From the NCBI GenBank assembly GCA_019787685.1, contig JAHNUO010000003.1, positions 2,650,746-2,714,745 of the forward strand: a stretch of DNA of 64,000 nucleotides, given 5' to 3'. A model generated the notes under the pieces. The model did no database searches. It saw only the letters and a list, made by a program, of their open reading frames with translations, and was not told the origin of the DNA. Each line of letters opens with the position of its first letter. Within the stretch, counting starts at the first letter, position 1. A program made the translations under genes and the position numbers. This stretch comes from Chiua virens (taxonomy: Eukaryota > Basidiomycota > Agaricomycetes > Boletales > Boletaceae). This document shows, in pieces, positions 1 to 11,199 of the stretch.

Positions 1-78
1 CAACCAGGTGGCTGTGGAAGAGTGGCAATCTGCAGTCTGGTGCGAGATTAGACATAGGTGGTGTTGCAAGGTTGGTTG

Positions 79-247
79 TCGTCGGTGTTGCAAGACTCGA
101 TGTCGGTGGTGTTGCACGATTTGATGTCGGTGGTGTTGCACGATTTGATGTCGTCAATGTTGCAAGATTCGACGTCGTCAGTGTTGCACAATTCGATGTC
201 AGCAGTGTTGCAAGATTTGACGTCGGTGACATTGCAAGGTGAGAGCT
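79..247. repeat. 24-bp minisatellite, about seven units
   Basis: A 24-bp unit built around GTCGGTGGTGTTGCACGATT is repeated head to tail with point changes, for example TTGCAAGATTCGAC against TTGCACGATTTGAT. The period is a multiple of three, so both strands stay open: the minus strand would read an eight-residue CNTxDIxS repeat and the plus strand a matching VLHDLMSV repeat. I see no start context, intron or flanking domain, so I treat it as a minisatellite and not a gene. The TTGCAAGAT core recurs in the repeats near 8.0, 9.7-10.3 and 50.2 kb. Confidence 0.8.
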
Positions 248-378
248 GGTGGGAGTTACAGGATGAGAAGGGCTCAGTATTGCAAGGTCCGACGAAGTGA
301 GTATTGCAGCATTCGAAAGGGATGACGTAGTGCCTGATGTGGGGAAAGGAATATAAATATTGGTGGGCGTTCCGTATG

Positions 379-1650
379 TTAACCATCTTCCTTACCTGCC
401 AGTGTGTCGATATCTGCTACATCGTCTCCATCGTCATCTATGTCCAAGTCACTGCCGTTGGCGTCCGCGTCACCGTCCGCATCTGCGTCACCACCATCTA
501 CATCACCATTCACCTCACCGCTGCCCTCACCCGAGTCTGTGTTGCTGTTCCCTTCTAGCTCGTCTGATGTTTGATCTCCTTCGCCTTCGTCAAGGCCCCG
601 ATCCTCCATTGACGATGCCTCACTGGTCACTATCAATTCATGTTGTTAGTAAGACTTGGTTACGAGGATTGTTGTGTGAACTAACCTGCACATACGTGGC
701 TCAGGAATTCACCGAATGCATCCACAACCTCGCTGTCAAACTTAGGGTAGACCTCCACAAAGTCTAACCCTTCCTTCGTTTTTCTGGCATGTAGACTATG
801 ATTCACATCAGTAAGTCAAAACATTGGGTGTTAACTATAACTCACGTCGTGATAATGTTCCCTCCTTGTGGGTCCAGGGGATCTGGACCTCCCATCAATA
901 CAGTGAACTTCCAACCCGTCTTCTCACCCAAGTGATTGATCACTCGTTGGAGAGCGGGCCCGCACTGTTGGATGTTGCTATACAAATCGTATTGGCACCG
1001 TCATAAATACATCTTGGATGAGCCACTTACCTGCGTAGCACGATACGGTCAATGTTGACCACATCATCTGGTCCAGTGTCAGTTTGACACCCTTTCAAGT
1101 TGTTCATCTTCTGATCGTCGCTGATCCTTTTTACCTCTTCCTTGATTTCAAGGGATTCAGCGTCAAACATTGAACGGATTTTCCAGTTGACTTCAGCGAT
1201 CGACATCCCTTTGGATATCTCTGGCTGGATGCGCGTCTTGTAGTAAAATTTCGAATATACTTCCCATGGTTGCTGAGTTCGCTTCTTCGGCTTCAACAGG
1301 TTGTCCATGATCTTCATCGTCTTGGCATTTGCTGAGCGGCTTTCCCCTGCGCCGGCATGCCAATGCAGCCAACGCCGAAGCTGCAGTTGGCGTTGCGCGA
1401 TGGCATCAGCAAGAACTTTGGTCTGTTCAGCCGTCAAGGAAATAGTGTCAGCGACGCCAGGAAGTGCGTATTGACGCTCTGGCCACTTCCTGAACCATCT
1501 CTGGTAGAGGGCGGGCCAGTTCTTGGTATAGTTCCGACCGCCGATTTGCTTGAATACCGTTAGCTCATCTTGAAGGAACTTTTTCTGTTCCTTGGTTGTC
1601 CATTCTTGAGGCATCTGCTGATCAGTGAGTAAATGTACGTCTCTAGCCAT
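379..1650 (-). CDS. Orphan four-exon protein of the Agaricomycete 'WPE / GWKF..GGPDP' type
   Basis: Four exons (1650-1031, 977-846, 795-686, 629-379) joined by GT-AG introns of about 50 nt give an open 370-residue protein; the exon lengths sum exactly to 371 codons. The N-terminal third carries WPALYQRWFRKWPER, the middle a basic KPKKR segment and WEVYSKFYYKTRI, then GWKFTVLMGGPDPLDPQGG, and the tail is strongly acidic (Asp/Glu/Gly runs). I recall proteins with this layout as repeated, uncharacterised families in mushroom genomes, often near transposons; I do not know a function. No transmembrane segment or signal peptide is visible. The start is the first ATG of the exon; an upstream exon cannot be excluded. 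Confidence 0.65.
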
Positions 1651-2167
1651 TCCTTGGTACTGACCTCTCTTGAGGAATGTGATAGAGGCGATACGTATAA
1701 TATCCGTCGTATGGTATTAGCGGGGGGTCGTGAAGCGCAGAAAAAGTTATGCCTCGCGTCTAGATATAGGATCAGTAGAATGAGCACAAACAAAAACATA
1801 TCAACGAGAATGCGTTCAACGAAAACAAATCAACAAACATGTGTTCAACAAGAATGCGTCACCGTGTTCAACAAACGCGCCAAAGTAGGAGTGGCCAGTC
1901 TACCACCGATACTACCACCGATACTACCACCGATGATGACTTGGCACAGTTACCACAAATGCGTCCAACGAAGGGGCCAAAGTGAGGATAGCAACCCAGT
2001 GCATTGGCAACCACTTGACATATGCAAAATTCCGGGCTCCATCAATAACCATACGAGGTTTAGTATCATATATGTCAAAAAATGGACGTTCACCTAGCTA
2101 TGTATGGAGACAGTGGGTCCGAAATGAAGAGTTCATGTAGTCGTTCATATGAATGAGACCTGGGTAT
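1651..2167. other. Intergenic, no convincing gene
   Basis: Between the two minus-strand orphan genes. The only structure I see is a short CCACCGATACTA triplication near 1910-1935 and A-rich stretches near 1790-1830. Open frames here are short and lack coding character. Confidence 0.5.
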
Positions 2168-2987
2168 CTACAATGTAATCTCGGGAGCCACCTGATACAG
2201 CAACAATCCTCTGTGCGCTAGATCACTCACATCGGCTCCTTCCATTGCGCTCATAAGCAGGTCCTCGAGAGCTTTGACAATGCTACGGATGGATTTCTGA
2301 GTGATACTCTCCTGGACGTCAGCGCATATGGTCTGGTCACTAGAGGACCAGGCTAGCTTCCGTAGATGATTGTCCAGATCTGTGACGGAATCGAGAGTAT
2401 CACTGATGTCTTTGTAATCACCGGATGCAATGAAACCCTCACAGAGAGATTGTATGCGGCAACGTGAAGAGTTTCCGATGATATTCTTGAGTGAATCTTC
2501 GATGCTTGACTCTGAATCACCTGGGTTGTTGTTTCTACAAGCCTAGTCAGTACATTGTTCCATGTAGTTCACCACAACTGACCGAGCGCTTGGACGATTC
2601 TTTGCCAGTGTGCCACGAGGGCGCCCTGGACTGCTGGGGTGGTCAGACTGTGAAACCGTGATTAGTTGAGAACCTACCGACGTACAAGCAGTGGATCCTT
2701 GGAAGAAGGTTCACCCAGGAGTGGAACCTGAGCAGGCTGCTTTGTAGTTCTACTAGTAAGACCGTGATTAGTAAAACGATGCTATCAACCGAGCATACCA
2801 CCTTGTCTCCTTGCATTTTGCAGCACGTTGACCGTTGATCGCAGACCAATTCCTTGAGAGTGTGTACAGGTTTAGCGGGTAATCGTTCCTGTGTGATGCA
2901 GACGTACTTTTCATAGTACTTGGCACGATATTGCCGAGCAGCCAAAACTTTCCCCTCCGGGCTTGTGTGTATCTTCGGACGACCCAT
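2168..2987 (-). CDS. Orphan protein with basic N-terminal MGRPK motif
   Basis: The start at 2987 opens MGRPKIHTSPEGK followed by an Ala/Arg/Lys-rich helix, AARQYRAKYYEK, which continues after a short intron into the next exon (about 2888-2802). Further exons are about 2752-2686, 2647-2573 and about 2545-2168, the last being a long acidic segment beginning NNNPGDSESS and ending PEITL-stop. The boundary of the last intron is uncertain: the donor and acceptor that keep frame make it only 30-36 nt. N-terminal GRP-type helices of this kind recur in mushroom orphan proteins near transposons. I do not recognise an enzymatic or binding domain beyond a plausible nucleic-acid-binding AT-hook-like GRPK start. 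Confidence 0.5.
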
Positions 2988-3129
2988 TGGAACTATTATA
3001 CTGTTTTAGTTCATGGTGAAACTCAATGTGAAACGAGGAGACAGACGTACCCTCAGGCCCTAGAGCGAGGGTGAAAATGGGAGAAGTACGGCCTAATTGA
3101 AGTGGCTATGTTGACTTGGGTTTCTCTTC

Positions 3130-4025
3130 AGCTCAATTTCGTGCGCCTCGTAGGAGATTTACTCAAACAACTGGTTATTGAACTTCATGGACATCTCGAA
3201 CTTCGCCGCACATGAAAGTGAGTCTTTCCAGTGTATTTGTATTTCGAATCTCAGGGATGGCATAGCGACATTGCGAGCTATCCGTCACCGCAGCTCACGG
3301 TAGGAGATTTACTCAAACGGCGACATATTGTTGCATTTCACGTATGTCTTGATCTTTACTGCTGAACCACTAAAGCAAGTCTTTCTAGTTCATTTGTGTC
3401 TCAAGTCCCAACTTGAAGCATGGCATAGCAACATTGCAAACTATCTGTCACAGTAATTCAGGAATCAAGAGCGTGCACATCTCGAGCCTCTGGGTCTGCT
3501 AAATGAGTCTTTCCAGCCTACTCGTGTGTTGAATCTCAAGAATGGCGTCTTTCCAGTTCATTTGCACCTCGAATCTCACACTCGATTAGCAACGCAAACT
3601 ATCTATCGCAGCCATTCAGTAGCAAGGAGTGTGCACCTTTCGAGCTTCAGGCTTGTTGGGTGAGTCTTTCCAGCTTGGTTGTGTCTCAAATCTCAAGCAT
3701 GGTATGGCAGTATTACTAGTACGAACTGTTGCAGCAACTCAGGGGCGAGGAATGCATTCGGTTCCACTTGGTTCCGCTGGAAGACACGACTACACGGACA
3801 TCTTGCGTAGGTATTGCAAGATTGTTTGCGCCACCCTATCTACCCTGCTAACTCAGTGTGACATACAGGTTATCGCCCATAACTTAATTGCGCCAAAATG
3901 TATGCATTCGGTTTCACTTGATTCCATCGGAAGACATGACTACATGGATGTCTTGTGTAGGTACTGCAAAATCGTTTGCGCCACTCTATCTACCCTGCTA
4001 ACTCAGCATGTTGTATAGGTTATCG
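3130..4025. repeat. Block of degenerate tandem repeats
   Basis: Two related repeat types follow each other. From about 3150 to 3720, five or so imperfect copies contain GTGAGTCTTTCCAG, a TTCATTTG..TCTCGAATCTCAAG segment and GCATAGCAACATTGCAAACT. From 3754 to about 4020 there are two copies with a 150-bp period, starting GCATTCGGTTCCACTTG at 3754 and GCATTCGGTTTCACTTG at 3904, each containing ATCTACCCTGCTAACTCAG. No coding potential is maintained across copies. Confidence 0.7.
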
Positions 4026-4246
4026 TCCACAACCTGATCGCACAAGGTTAAGTTCAATGTGAACAAAGTGTGGGCAAGATAAGCAAACAATGTCGGTGAC
4101 AATCTATCTTACGTTGCGGTTCTTTTCAGGGTCTTCATGAAGGCGATACTCTCAACAACACAAATGGGGTGTGCGAACGACGCACAGGCAAAGCTCTTGC
4201 AAGAATAGACTTACGGGTTACCAACGATCACACTTGGATGACGTGA

Positions 4247-7200
4247 TTGCGTTTGGCCATGTTGCTGGGCCATGCGAAACTTCAGTTCAAGCCCATGAAG
4301 GGCTTCAAGGTTTACTGCAGACAAGAGGTCCATTCGCTTGAGGCAACAAGATGGCACACGAAGCTCAGGACCGAAGATTCAGGTGCCATACATTTGACAA
4401 AAAAGCTGTACAAAGCACCCAAGGCTGCTATCCGGGTTGTTTCCCGAGTCCCTTCGCCACCGCAAATGCTTCTTATCGACTCGATGCACCCTCTTGGCTC
4501 TGTCGACAATCTTCCCGAGAGCATTGACCTAGATATCCTCGGTCACATGCCGAGGCAGCTTCAATCATCGGTAAGTTTATTTTCTCTTGGCATTACCCAC
4601 TTTTTTGCCCTGCTAATTGAAATAATCGGAAGGATTTCCCAATTCTTGGTTGGGTCGAACGGGATCGTGAACAGTTTCTTTCCGAATTAATCCGTTTGGA
4701 AGGACGGTGTGGGATTCACACGTGCAGCGTTTGCAAGATCAACCCTGCAATATATCGTTGCAATGACTGCCTGACCCTCGATTTACACTGTCAAGACTGC
4801 ATCTTGTCAAAGCATGTCAGTCATCCACTGCACAGAATCAAGGTATTGTCAAGTATTTTTCGTGCAATGAAACAGTATTGACTCGGAGCCTTTAAGAAAT
4901 GGCAGGGCTCGTATTGGGTTCAGACGTCGCTCAAGGAACTTGGCCTTGTAATCCAGTTGGGCCATCCAATGGGGATGTCATGTTGCTTGCCCAAGGTGCC
5001 ACATTCGGATGATTTCACGATTATCCATGGCAATGGAATTCACTCGGTAGCATTGCGATTTTGTGGCTGTGAAACCGCTGATCCGCTCGTTCAGCAACTT
5101 CTCCGCTATAGGCTATTTCCTGCAAGCACAGACAAGCCTTGCTCTGTGGCAACGTTCAGTCTTCTAGAAGAGTACCATCTTCTCTCACTCGAGTCCAAGG
5201 TGTCTGCTTACCACTATTACACGACACTTGCGCGTCTCGGTGACAATGCGGGACTATGTCCCCCAAAGGTGATTATTTGTTTCGATGGCAACGCTTATAC
5301 TAACACTTTTCAGGAGCGTTATGAGCAATTCTTACGGATGGCACGCGAATGGCGCCACCTCAAAAATGCTCAAACGGTCAGGGCGCAGTCACGATCCCAG
5401 TGGTGTGGGGAATACAAAGGGTGGAGAGTGCGCTCTCCTCTGTCCTGCGTGTCCACAACCAGGCAAGAACCTTCCAGACGATTGGGACAAGGCCCCAAAA
5501 GACGAGCAGTAAGTCACATGCAAGTGGTTAGGCTACTCTAAGCCGGTACTAATTCATTTAAGGTGGCTATATGCGCTTTTTATCGCGCTCGATGCGAATT
5601 TCCGTTTGAAGCGCAGAGCAATTTCCCAGGATGCCGTTGACCCCAGCCTTGGCAACGGTTGGTCATATTTCGTGGAGGAACAGTCATACAAAGGATATTT
5701 GCAAAGTTCCTCAAATAGATTGCAAGAGGTATTACTTGTTCGCATGCCACACAGCAATTACTAATATTAACTAGTACAGAAAAGCGCATGCAATAGTCAC
5801 AGTGCTGTGAACAGCGCAGAAATGAAGGTCTCGAAAGGCCTAGCGGCCTCTGGCGTGGGGAGTATCTGTTGTGCACGTCACGAAATGAAACTGCCATGTG
5901 GTGTGGGCGATTTGCAAAAGGGTGAACGGTACATACATTTCGAATTCTTTAGACCACGCTCAACCCTTCGTTCTAGCTACACAAATATGGATTATCTTTT
6001 TTTCTCTGTTGTCAAGGACAACCCTCTCCTGCGCCTCAATATTTCATATGACATTGTCTGCCAGTGGACACGGAACCTGTGGGAACGAATGAAGATGTTT
6101 CCAGAACACATGCGCTTCCGTCACGAGGAGAAGAAAATAGTCGCGTTCGTCCCAAAGTTTCACCTACCAGCACATGTGGCAGAGTGCCAGTGGAAGTATT
6201 CGTTTAATTTCATCAAAGGTGTTGGTCAGACTGACGGTGAGGCCCCAGAACGTGCATGGTCGATGCTTAATGCCACTGCATCGAGCACGAAAGAAATGGG
6301 CCCTGGTCATCGACAGGACACCCTTGATGATCTTATCGGAGATACTAATTGGAAGAAGTTCATCGGAATTGGTAAGTTACAACCACATTTGTGTCGCACT
6401 GGTGCCTTATTCCTTGCCAAACAGGTGAATCAATTCTTCTCAAACTCAAAGAAGCTGTACCAGAGCGAAGCGAGCATCGTGAAATCCTGTGCGAATTGGA
6501 AGATTGCCTATCGATGCAATATGGCGAATCACTCAAGAAATGGAAACTGGATTTTGAGGCATGGGAGAACGATATGTCGAAGCCGAACCCATTTGAGGTC
6601 AAATCTCATTGTACGTACTCTTTCGATCCTTCATCACGACCAGATAGGTATACTCAAACTACCTAGTCGTCAGCCAGGCAAGCATGCGTCTCCAGCTGTC
6701 CAAGGATGATGCGCAAGTCACAAGTAGCGCTCCCATCCATCCCGATATCAGTGCGAGCGCCCTAATCAGCTCTGGGATAGACTTAGAGGACCAACAGTGA
6801 GTCGTTAGTGTCATGGCGTTACAAAATGTAAATGAGATAATCGTCTTTCTAAGACGCCACCTTCGTCTTGAGATGAAAAAACTCGGGCCGCATGCCACAG
6901 AACGCCAAAAATACCATCTCCAACAGCGTAGCAATGTACTGATGAGAAGAATGGAATCTTGGACAGTAGTCCAAGATTCGTACATGCCGTACGTCATGTC
7001 CCTACGGGCCGAGGACTCGCAAGAAGATACAACTCCTGGCCGACGGGCGGAGGAGTATTCCCTCTGGCTACCATCAATGCTTGGACATAGACTCTCATGT
7101 GACACCAAACTCCAAGAGATCGAATGGAAGCTTCGTGTTGGTCAAGCATATGACGCCTTGGAGGAGCTCCAACAAGCACTGCGCACACGAGCTTATTTGT

Positions 7201-7863
7201 TGCGCTTCAAAGATAGATTTTTGCGGGGACAGGGCCCCAACACACGTGCGCGCAACTCCCTCAAGTTGGTGGATGCGAAGGTGGATGCGAGTGCCGAGAA
7301 GTACCGTGTGGCGTATCATGCTCTGCTTGCGTTATCCTCACCCCTTGGCAAGACGGGGTGGCAAGGAACTTTTCGGTTTCTTCAAGATCGTGACATACGT
7401 CCACTGTCTGCGGGTATCGAAGATCACACAAGTGAGGGGCGAAGACGACTATTGTGAATCTGGTTAGTAGGTGGCTACGGTGAAGAGACCGCTAGGACTG
7501 ACTCGGATGAAGACAAAAACATCCAGGATGGTATGTCATGTTGAATATGTATTCCCTTGATCTTATCGTTGTCTCAGCTGTTCGTTTGGAGTGGTGCAAA
7601 ACACGTGCTCGAGCAGATTGATGGGCTGAGGAAGTCGACTTATTAGTGGAGGAGCAGCGCCGGGTTTTACAATTCCTCCGTTGGCAGCAAGCCTGGTGGC
7701 TGAACAAACAAACGCTGATTGAGACGGACGATACATCACTCAAGGAGGGACTCGTTGCATATGCCTTGTGACAGGCAGCCCTCAGGCATGGGTTGGAGAC
7801 GCACTTTAGACGGATGTGGCAGGACACGCAGAAGTATATTGAACTCGGCGGCGATCACCATAC
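4247..7863 (+). pseudogene. CxC2-type KDZ transposase, decayed
   Basis: A multi-exon coding trace runs left to right. The CxC2 cysteine cluster lies near 4715-4830 (CSVCK..C..C..HCQDC..H..HPLHRIK), followed by QLGHPMG, an FCGC segment, WRHLKN, GRSHDPSG, CPACPQPGKNLP, WLYALFIALDANFRLKR, the CARHE..GVGDLQKGER block, YDIVCQW, KFHLPAHVAECQ and the VGQTDGEAPERAWS / STKEMGPG region typical of KDZ transposases. Three breaks are visible. A1 insertion in an A5 run at 5362-5366 shifts the frame between WRHLK and MLKRSGRSHDP. In-frame TGA codons occur at 7619-7621 and 7769-7771, both where Arg (CGA) would fit. These show a once-complete element, now unlikely to encode an active enzyme. The 5' start is uncertain; TIRs were not identified. 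Confidence 0.85.
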
Positions 7864-8200
7864 CGTAGGTGACTCACCAAGTATGCCATCACCGTCTTTT
7901 TGTCATTAGTTCCTATAATCTATTGTACTATGAGAATTTTCAGCCTGCAAAAGACAACAGTGAGGTCGCGTGCACGAAGTCTTGCAAATTGGGTGACAGC
8001 ATCAAGTCACGGACATCTTGCAAAGCCCAGTGGCAGATTCCCTGGATGTAATCTTGCCTCATTGCACCTGCATGCACACAACACGTTGACGGATCCACAT
8101 AATGACTGTATGAACCCTCTCTACGTCCTCACCACCTCGCTGCACCTGATAAGCAGAGGGGTATAAAAGGCTAAAGGTGTGTGCCCATGTATCTTAATTT
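7864..8200. other. Intergenic with a TTGCAA-family fragment and TATA-like site
   Basis: Positions about 7977-8030 hold a solitary copy of the repeat found at 9.7-10.0 kb: CTTGCAAATTGGG..ACAGCATCAAGTCACG..CATCTTGCAA. A TATAAAAG sequence stands at 8162-8169, but no convincing gene follows it. Nothing else is apparent. Confidence 0.5.
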
Positions 8201-8214
8201 TTGAGACCTCCTGT

Positions 8215-8590
8215 TCACGCGCCACCTCACTATTCCCTGTGTTGTCGGGATTGCCCCCACAACCACAACCCGCCACCTCACCTACTATTATCAATGGCTA
8301 TGAAGACTGTCGAGGTACTGTACCGTTCACTCGCCGTCAGGCTCCCAATACCCCTTCATCATGCTCACCGTTTCTTTCTGTAGCACCATCCGCACCATCC
8401 CCAATACGTCCATGTCAACAACTATGAAGGTTGTCGAGACGGTATGGTTAACACCCATCACGCCTACCCTTCTGTACTCACTGTCATCACCTGCAGTCAT
8501 GGTGCCGTCAGCATTGTCCCCACATCCACCACTATCTCTACAGCTATGATTACTGTCGAGTGCGCCCGGGCCAGTGTGCCACACCCAACT
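8215..8590. repeat. ~123-bp degenerate tandem repeat, three copies
   Basis: The marker TATGAAG/GG/AT..TGTCGAG occurs at 8299, 8423 and 8545, giving spacings of 124 and 122 bp. Each copy is preceded by a C-rich segment (CCACCTCACC, CACCATCCCC, CACATCCACC). The copies are diverged and do not share an open frame. This is the left part of a ~2.4-kb gene-free repeat region. Confidence 0.6.
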
Positions 8591-8865
8591 TTCCTTTGCT
8601 TTCGGCACTCATTACTAGTAGTAGTACAACTTGATCTTATTACTGTAGACTAGGAACATATGTTTAATCTGCATGGTGTACAGAAAAGTGGGAATTCATT
8701 GCATGTCAATTGATGTTATGGACGGACGCACAACCACCACCCCCCAGCCACCAACGACACGACGATGAAGCAACATCATCAATGGCCCAGCACTATCAAC
8801 GACACCACCGCGCAACTGCACGCACCCATACTATGAGTGCGGGTATACCTGCATGGATTGCGGGT

Positions 8866-9560
8866 CAGAAGCAACCACACAACGTGCTAATCGCGCGCAT
8901 TGTGTGGTTGCTTCTGCATGTTCAGTCACCTTTGTCCCGTCCCTGTCCCTGTCGTCGCCTTGTTGCCCTTCGTCACCATGACCCTCGTTGCCATCCTCGT
9001 TCTCGCCCACCCTCCCTGCTCACATCTGTGTCACCATCACCATTGCCATCACCATTGCCCACCCCACCCCCACCCGCTCCGGTTCACGTACAAACACGAA
9101 CACGAACACTTTTTGTGTTTGTGTTTGTACGTGAGTGTCCCTTCGTCCCTTCACCCTTGCCCTCCCGCCTCAGTTGTCGACCATCGCCCACCGTACCCAC
9201 TCCCGTACGAATGCAAACGTGAACACTTGCCAGTGTCGCGTTCGTGTTTGTTTTTGTACGTGAGCAGTGCATGCGCTTCCCCTCGCCCCCACCATGCCTT
9301 CACCTCACCCTCGACCTCATCCATCCCCACCAACTCCATTCACATACGAACATAAACACAAACGCGTCGTTGTCGCATTCGTGTTCGTGTTCACATGTGA
9401 ATGGAACTTGAACACAGATTGCCGTTGTTGACCCACCTCACCATCACCACTGTCGACACTCGCCCACCCCCCGGGCCACTGGCAGCAACACCCATCCACA
9501 TATGAACGCACAATCACAAACACAAACGCAACGCACAAACAGTGCGTTTGTGTTCGTGAT
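8866..9560. repeat. Array of five hairpin-forming inverted repeats
   Basis: Five inverted repeats occur in a row, separated by pyrimidine-rich DNA. 8866-8916: perfect 17-bp arms CAGAAGCAACCACACAA with a 17-nt loop. 9085-9133: arms of about 19 bp starting CACGTACAAACAC, one mismatch. 9204-9260: arms starting CGTACGAA/CGTACAAA, imperfect. 9337-9403: arms starting CATTCACAT, imperfect, about 30 bp. 9513-9560: 18-bp arms ATCACAAACACAAACGCA, one mismatch. Four of the five arms are ACAAACAC-type. Centres are about 218, 123, 138 and 167 bp apart. The regular spacing and shared arm composition suggest amplification of one hairpin module. Confidence 0.75.
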
Positions 9561-9708
9561 CTCGCGCTCTCACCTCGGATCTGTGGGTGTACCCGCACGC
9601 TGGTGATGGATATGGGTAGGGGCGCAGGCACGGGTTTTCAGCAGGCACGGGTGCGTGTACCACGCCAGGTACTACCTGAGGGTATACCCTAAAACGGGAG
9701 AACAGAAG

Positions 9709-10345
9709 TGAGTCACATATGGGGATCTTGCAATACATAGAATTGCAGGGCCCGGTAGTGGGGAGAGGAGGTGGTGTGGTGTTGCAAGATTGTGTACGAA
9801 GTCTTGCAAAACAGGCGAATAGTGTCGAGTCACATAGTACGGGCGTCTTGCAATACATGGGTTGCAGGGCCTTAGTGGGAGAGGAGGTGGTGTAGTCACG
9901 ATGTTGCAAGATTGTGTGCACAGAGGCTTGCAAGATGGGCAAACAGCATCAAGTCGCGTTCGGGCGTCTTGCAATACATAGACCGACTCGGACACAATAG
10001 GCAACAACAATCAACATCACACGGAGTGCGACACACCGTCCAATACCATATTGCAAGGTCATAGATGCTGCGGGCGGGTATCTTGCAAGCTAGTACCAAT
10101 GGGTGACAGGAATGGGATGGTATTGCAAGACACTGGCAGACTCGGAGGGTGTTGCAAAATACCAGCAATAGGGATTGCAGTACACTACTACTGTATCTAA
10201 TGGGTGGGAACTTGTCCGTGTTTCGTGCAAAATGACCTAACACTGATTGCCGGGTGTTTTGCAATAATGCCTCAGGATCGGGTGTATCATCAACTACCTA
10301 CCTTACCTTCCACTTTGCTCCGTGTATTGCAATACCCTTCTTGCC
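9709..10345. repeat. ~120-bp tandem repeat rich in TTGCAA
   Basis: Units beginning GAGTCACATA (9711, 9830) or AAGTCGCGTT (9950) continue into GTCTTGCAATACAT, GGGTTGCAGGGCC, GTGGGAGAGGAGG and GTTGCAAGATTGTGT. About two and a half units are clear between 9709 and 9990; beyond that, TTGCAAG/TTGCAAA sites persist every 30-60 bp to about 10340 (for example 10080, 10120, 10150, 10330). TTGCAA is a palindrome, and the sites fall on both strands. No gene is evident. Confidence 0.7.
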
Positions 10346-10795
10346 AACTTGAATGTGAGAGCGTATATCAAGGGCAGTGGAGCGACACACTATATAGAGA
10401 TGGACTTGTTTTCGACAACATTACCCCGGGCGTACGAAAGTATGGAGGCCGATGAGCAGCAGGAGGCGTCATTGTCTGTCCCCTCTGCCAAAGAGGTACG
10501 TTTCTCTTCCAAATTCTGCGTGATTATCTCATTGAATGATGACCGTCACCACGACAGGAGAAAAAATCTGGCACGGAACCTCAGAGTGCCCGTTCCTGAA
10601 TATATACCCTCACGGATCATTTATTACTGGCTGGATGGACGTTGAGCACGGAGTCCCACTTGGTGCTTGTGCTCATTATCTTGACCAGTAGCCTCGCATT
10701 AGATTCTCATATCAGCTGGACACTTTTCCATTTTCCCGATATACTTTCTTCCGCGCCATCTTTCAGTATAGAATCGATTTGTGACCTTTCCAACC
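10346..10795. other. Possible exon remnants, unassigned
   Basis: An ATG at 10400 opens a 33-codon segment (MDLFSTTLPRAYESMEADEQ..) that meets a GTACGT donor at 10497 and a CACGACAG acceptor near 10557, but I cannot extend it into a recognisable protein. A TATATAGAG sequence lies just upstream near 10390. Confidence 0.25.
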
Positions 10796-11141
10796 ATGTC
10801 GCAGGGCACTTCTCCTGCTACAGGAGGTCTCCCTCTTCATGGTCCATCGGTCCTCGCATCTCTTTGCGCGTGTGAAGGTATATATGTCTCGATGTCTGCT
10901 CGCCATCCTTTTTCTAAGGTCGAATTGGTGTCTTATATTGTCCAACGCAGGGGAATCGCAGGCTCTGAAGCCTCTGGCGATTGTGCGAGAGGGAAAAAAT
11001 GTGCGAGACACATCGATTTCCACAAAATTTGTTCCTCGTGACTTGTACCTGTCGATGTTAATTGCAATGCCTGCTACTACGTTATCGCACCTCGGGACGT
11101 CCACAATCACCGATTCTAGTGGCTCTGTCCATAGATTCTAA
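10796..11141 (+). CDS. Possible small two-exon hypothetical protein
   Basis: ATG at 10796 begins MSQGTSPATGGLPLHGPS. A GTATAT donor at 10878 and an AACGCAG acceptor ending at 10950 give a 73-nt intron; the exons (82 + 191 nt) keep frame to a stop at 11141 for 90 residues. The second exon reads ALKPLAIVREGKNVRDTS and looks coding, but I recognise no domain. It could equally be a fragment of a larger decayed gene, since coding-like DNA continues downstream in broken frames. Confidence 0.3.
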
Positions 11142-11199
11142 CTCTCCTCAATATCGGGGGTTCACCTAAGCGCTGTAAGAACGACGACCGAATAAACAT

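Noticed and set aside
48..386. 112-residue minus-strand frame with CNTxDIxS repeats as a gene
   Set aside because: Openness follows from a 24-bp repeat with no stop in the unit; the opposite strand is open too, and there is no start context or non-repeat domain.
8160..8170. TATAAAAG as promoter of a gene at 8.2 kb
   Set aside because: Downstream frames are only repeat DNA with no consistent coding sequence.
8710..9360. Several Pro/His/Cys-rich frames in 8.7-9.4 kb as proteins
   Set aside because: They are translations of C-rich spacer and ACAAACAC hairpin DNA; both strands and all frames give low-complexity text.
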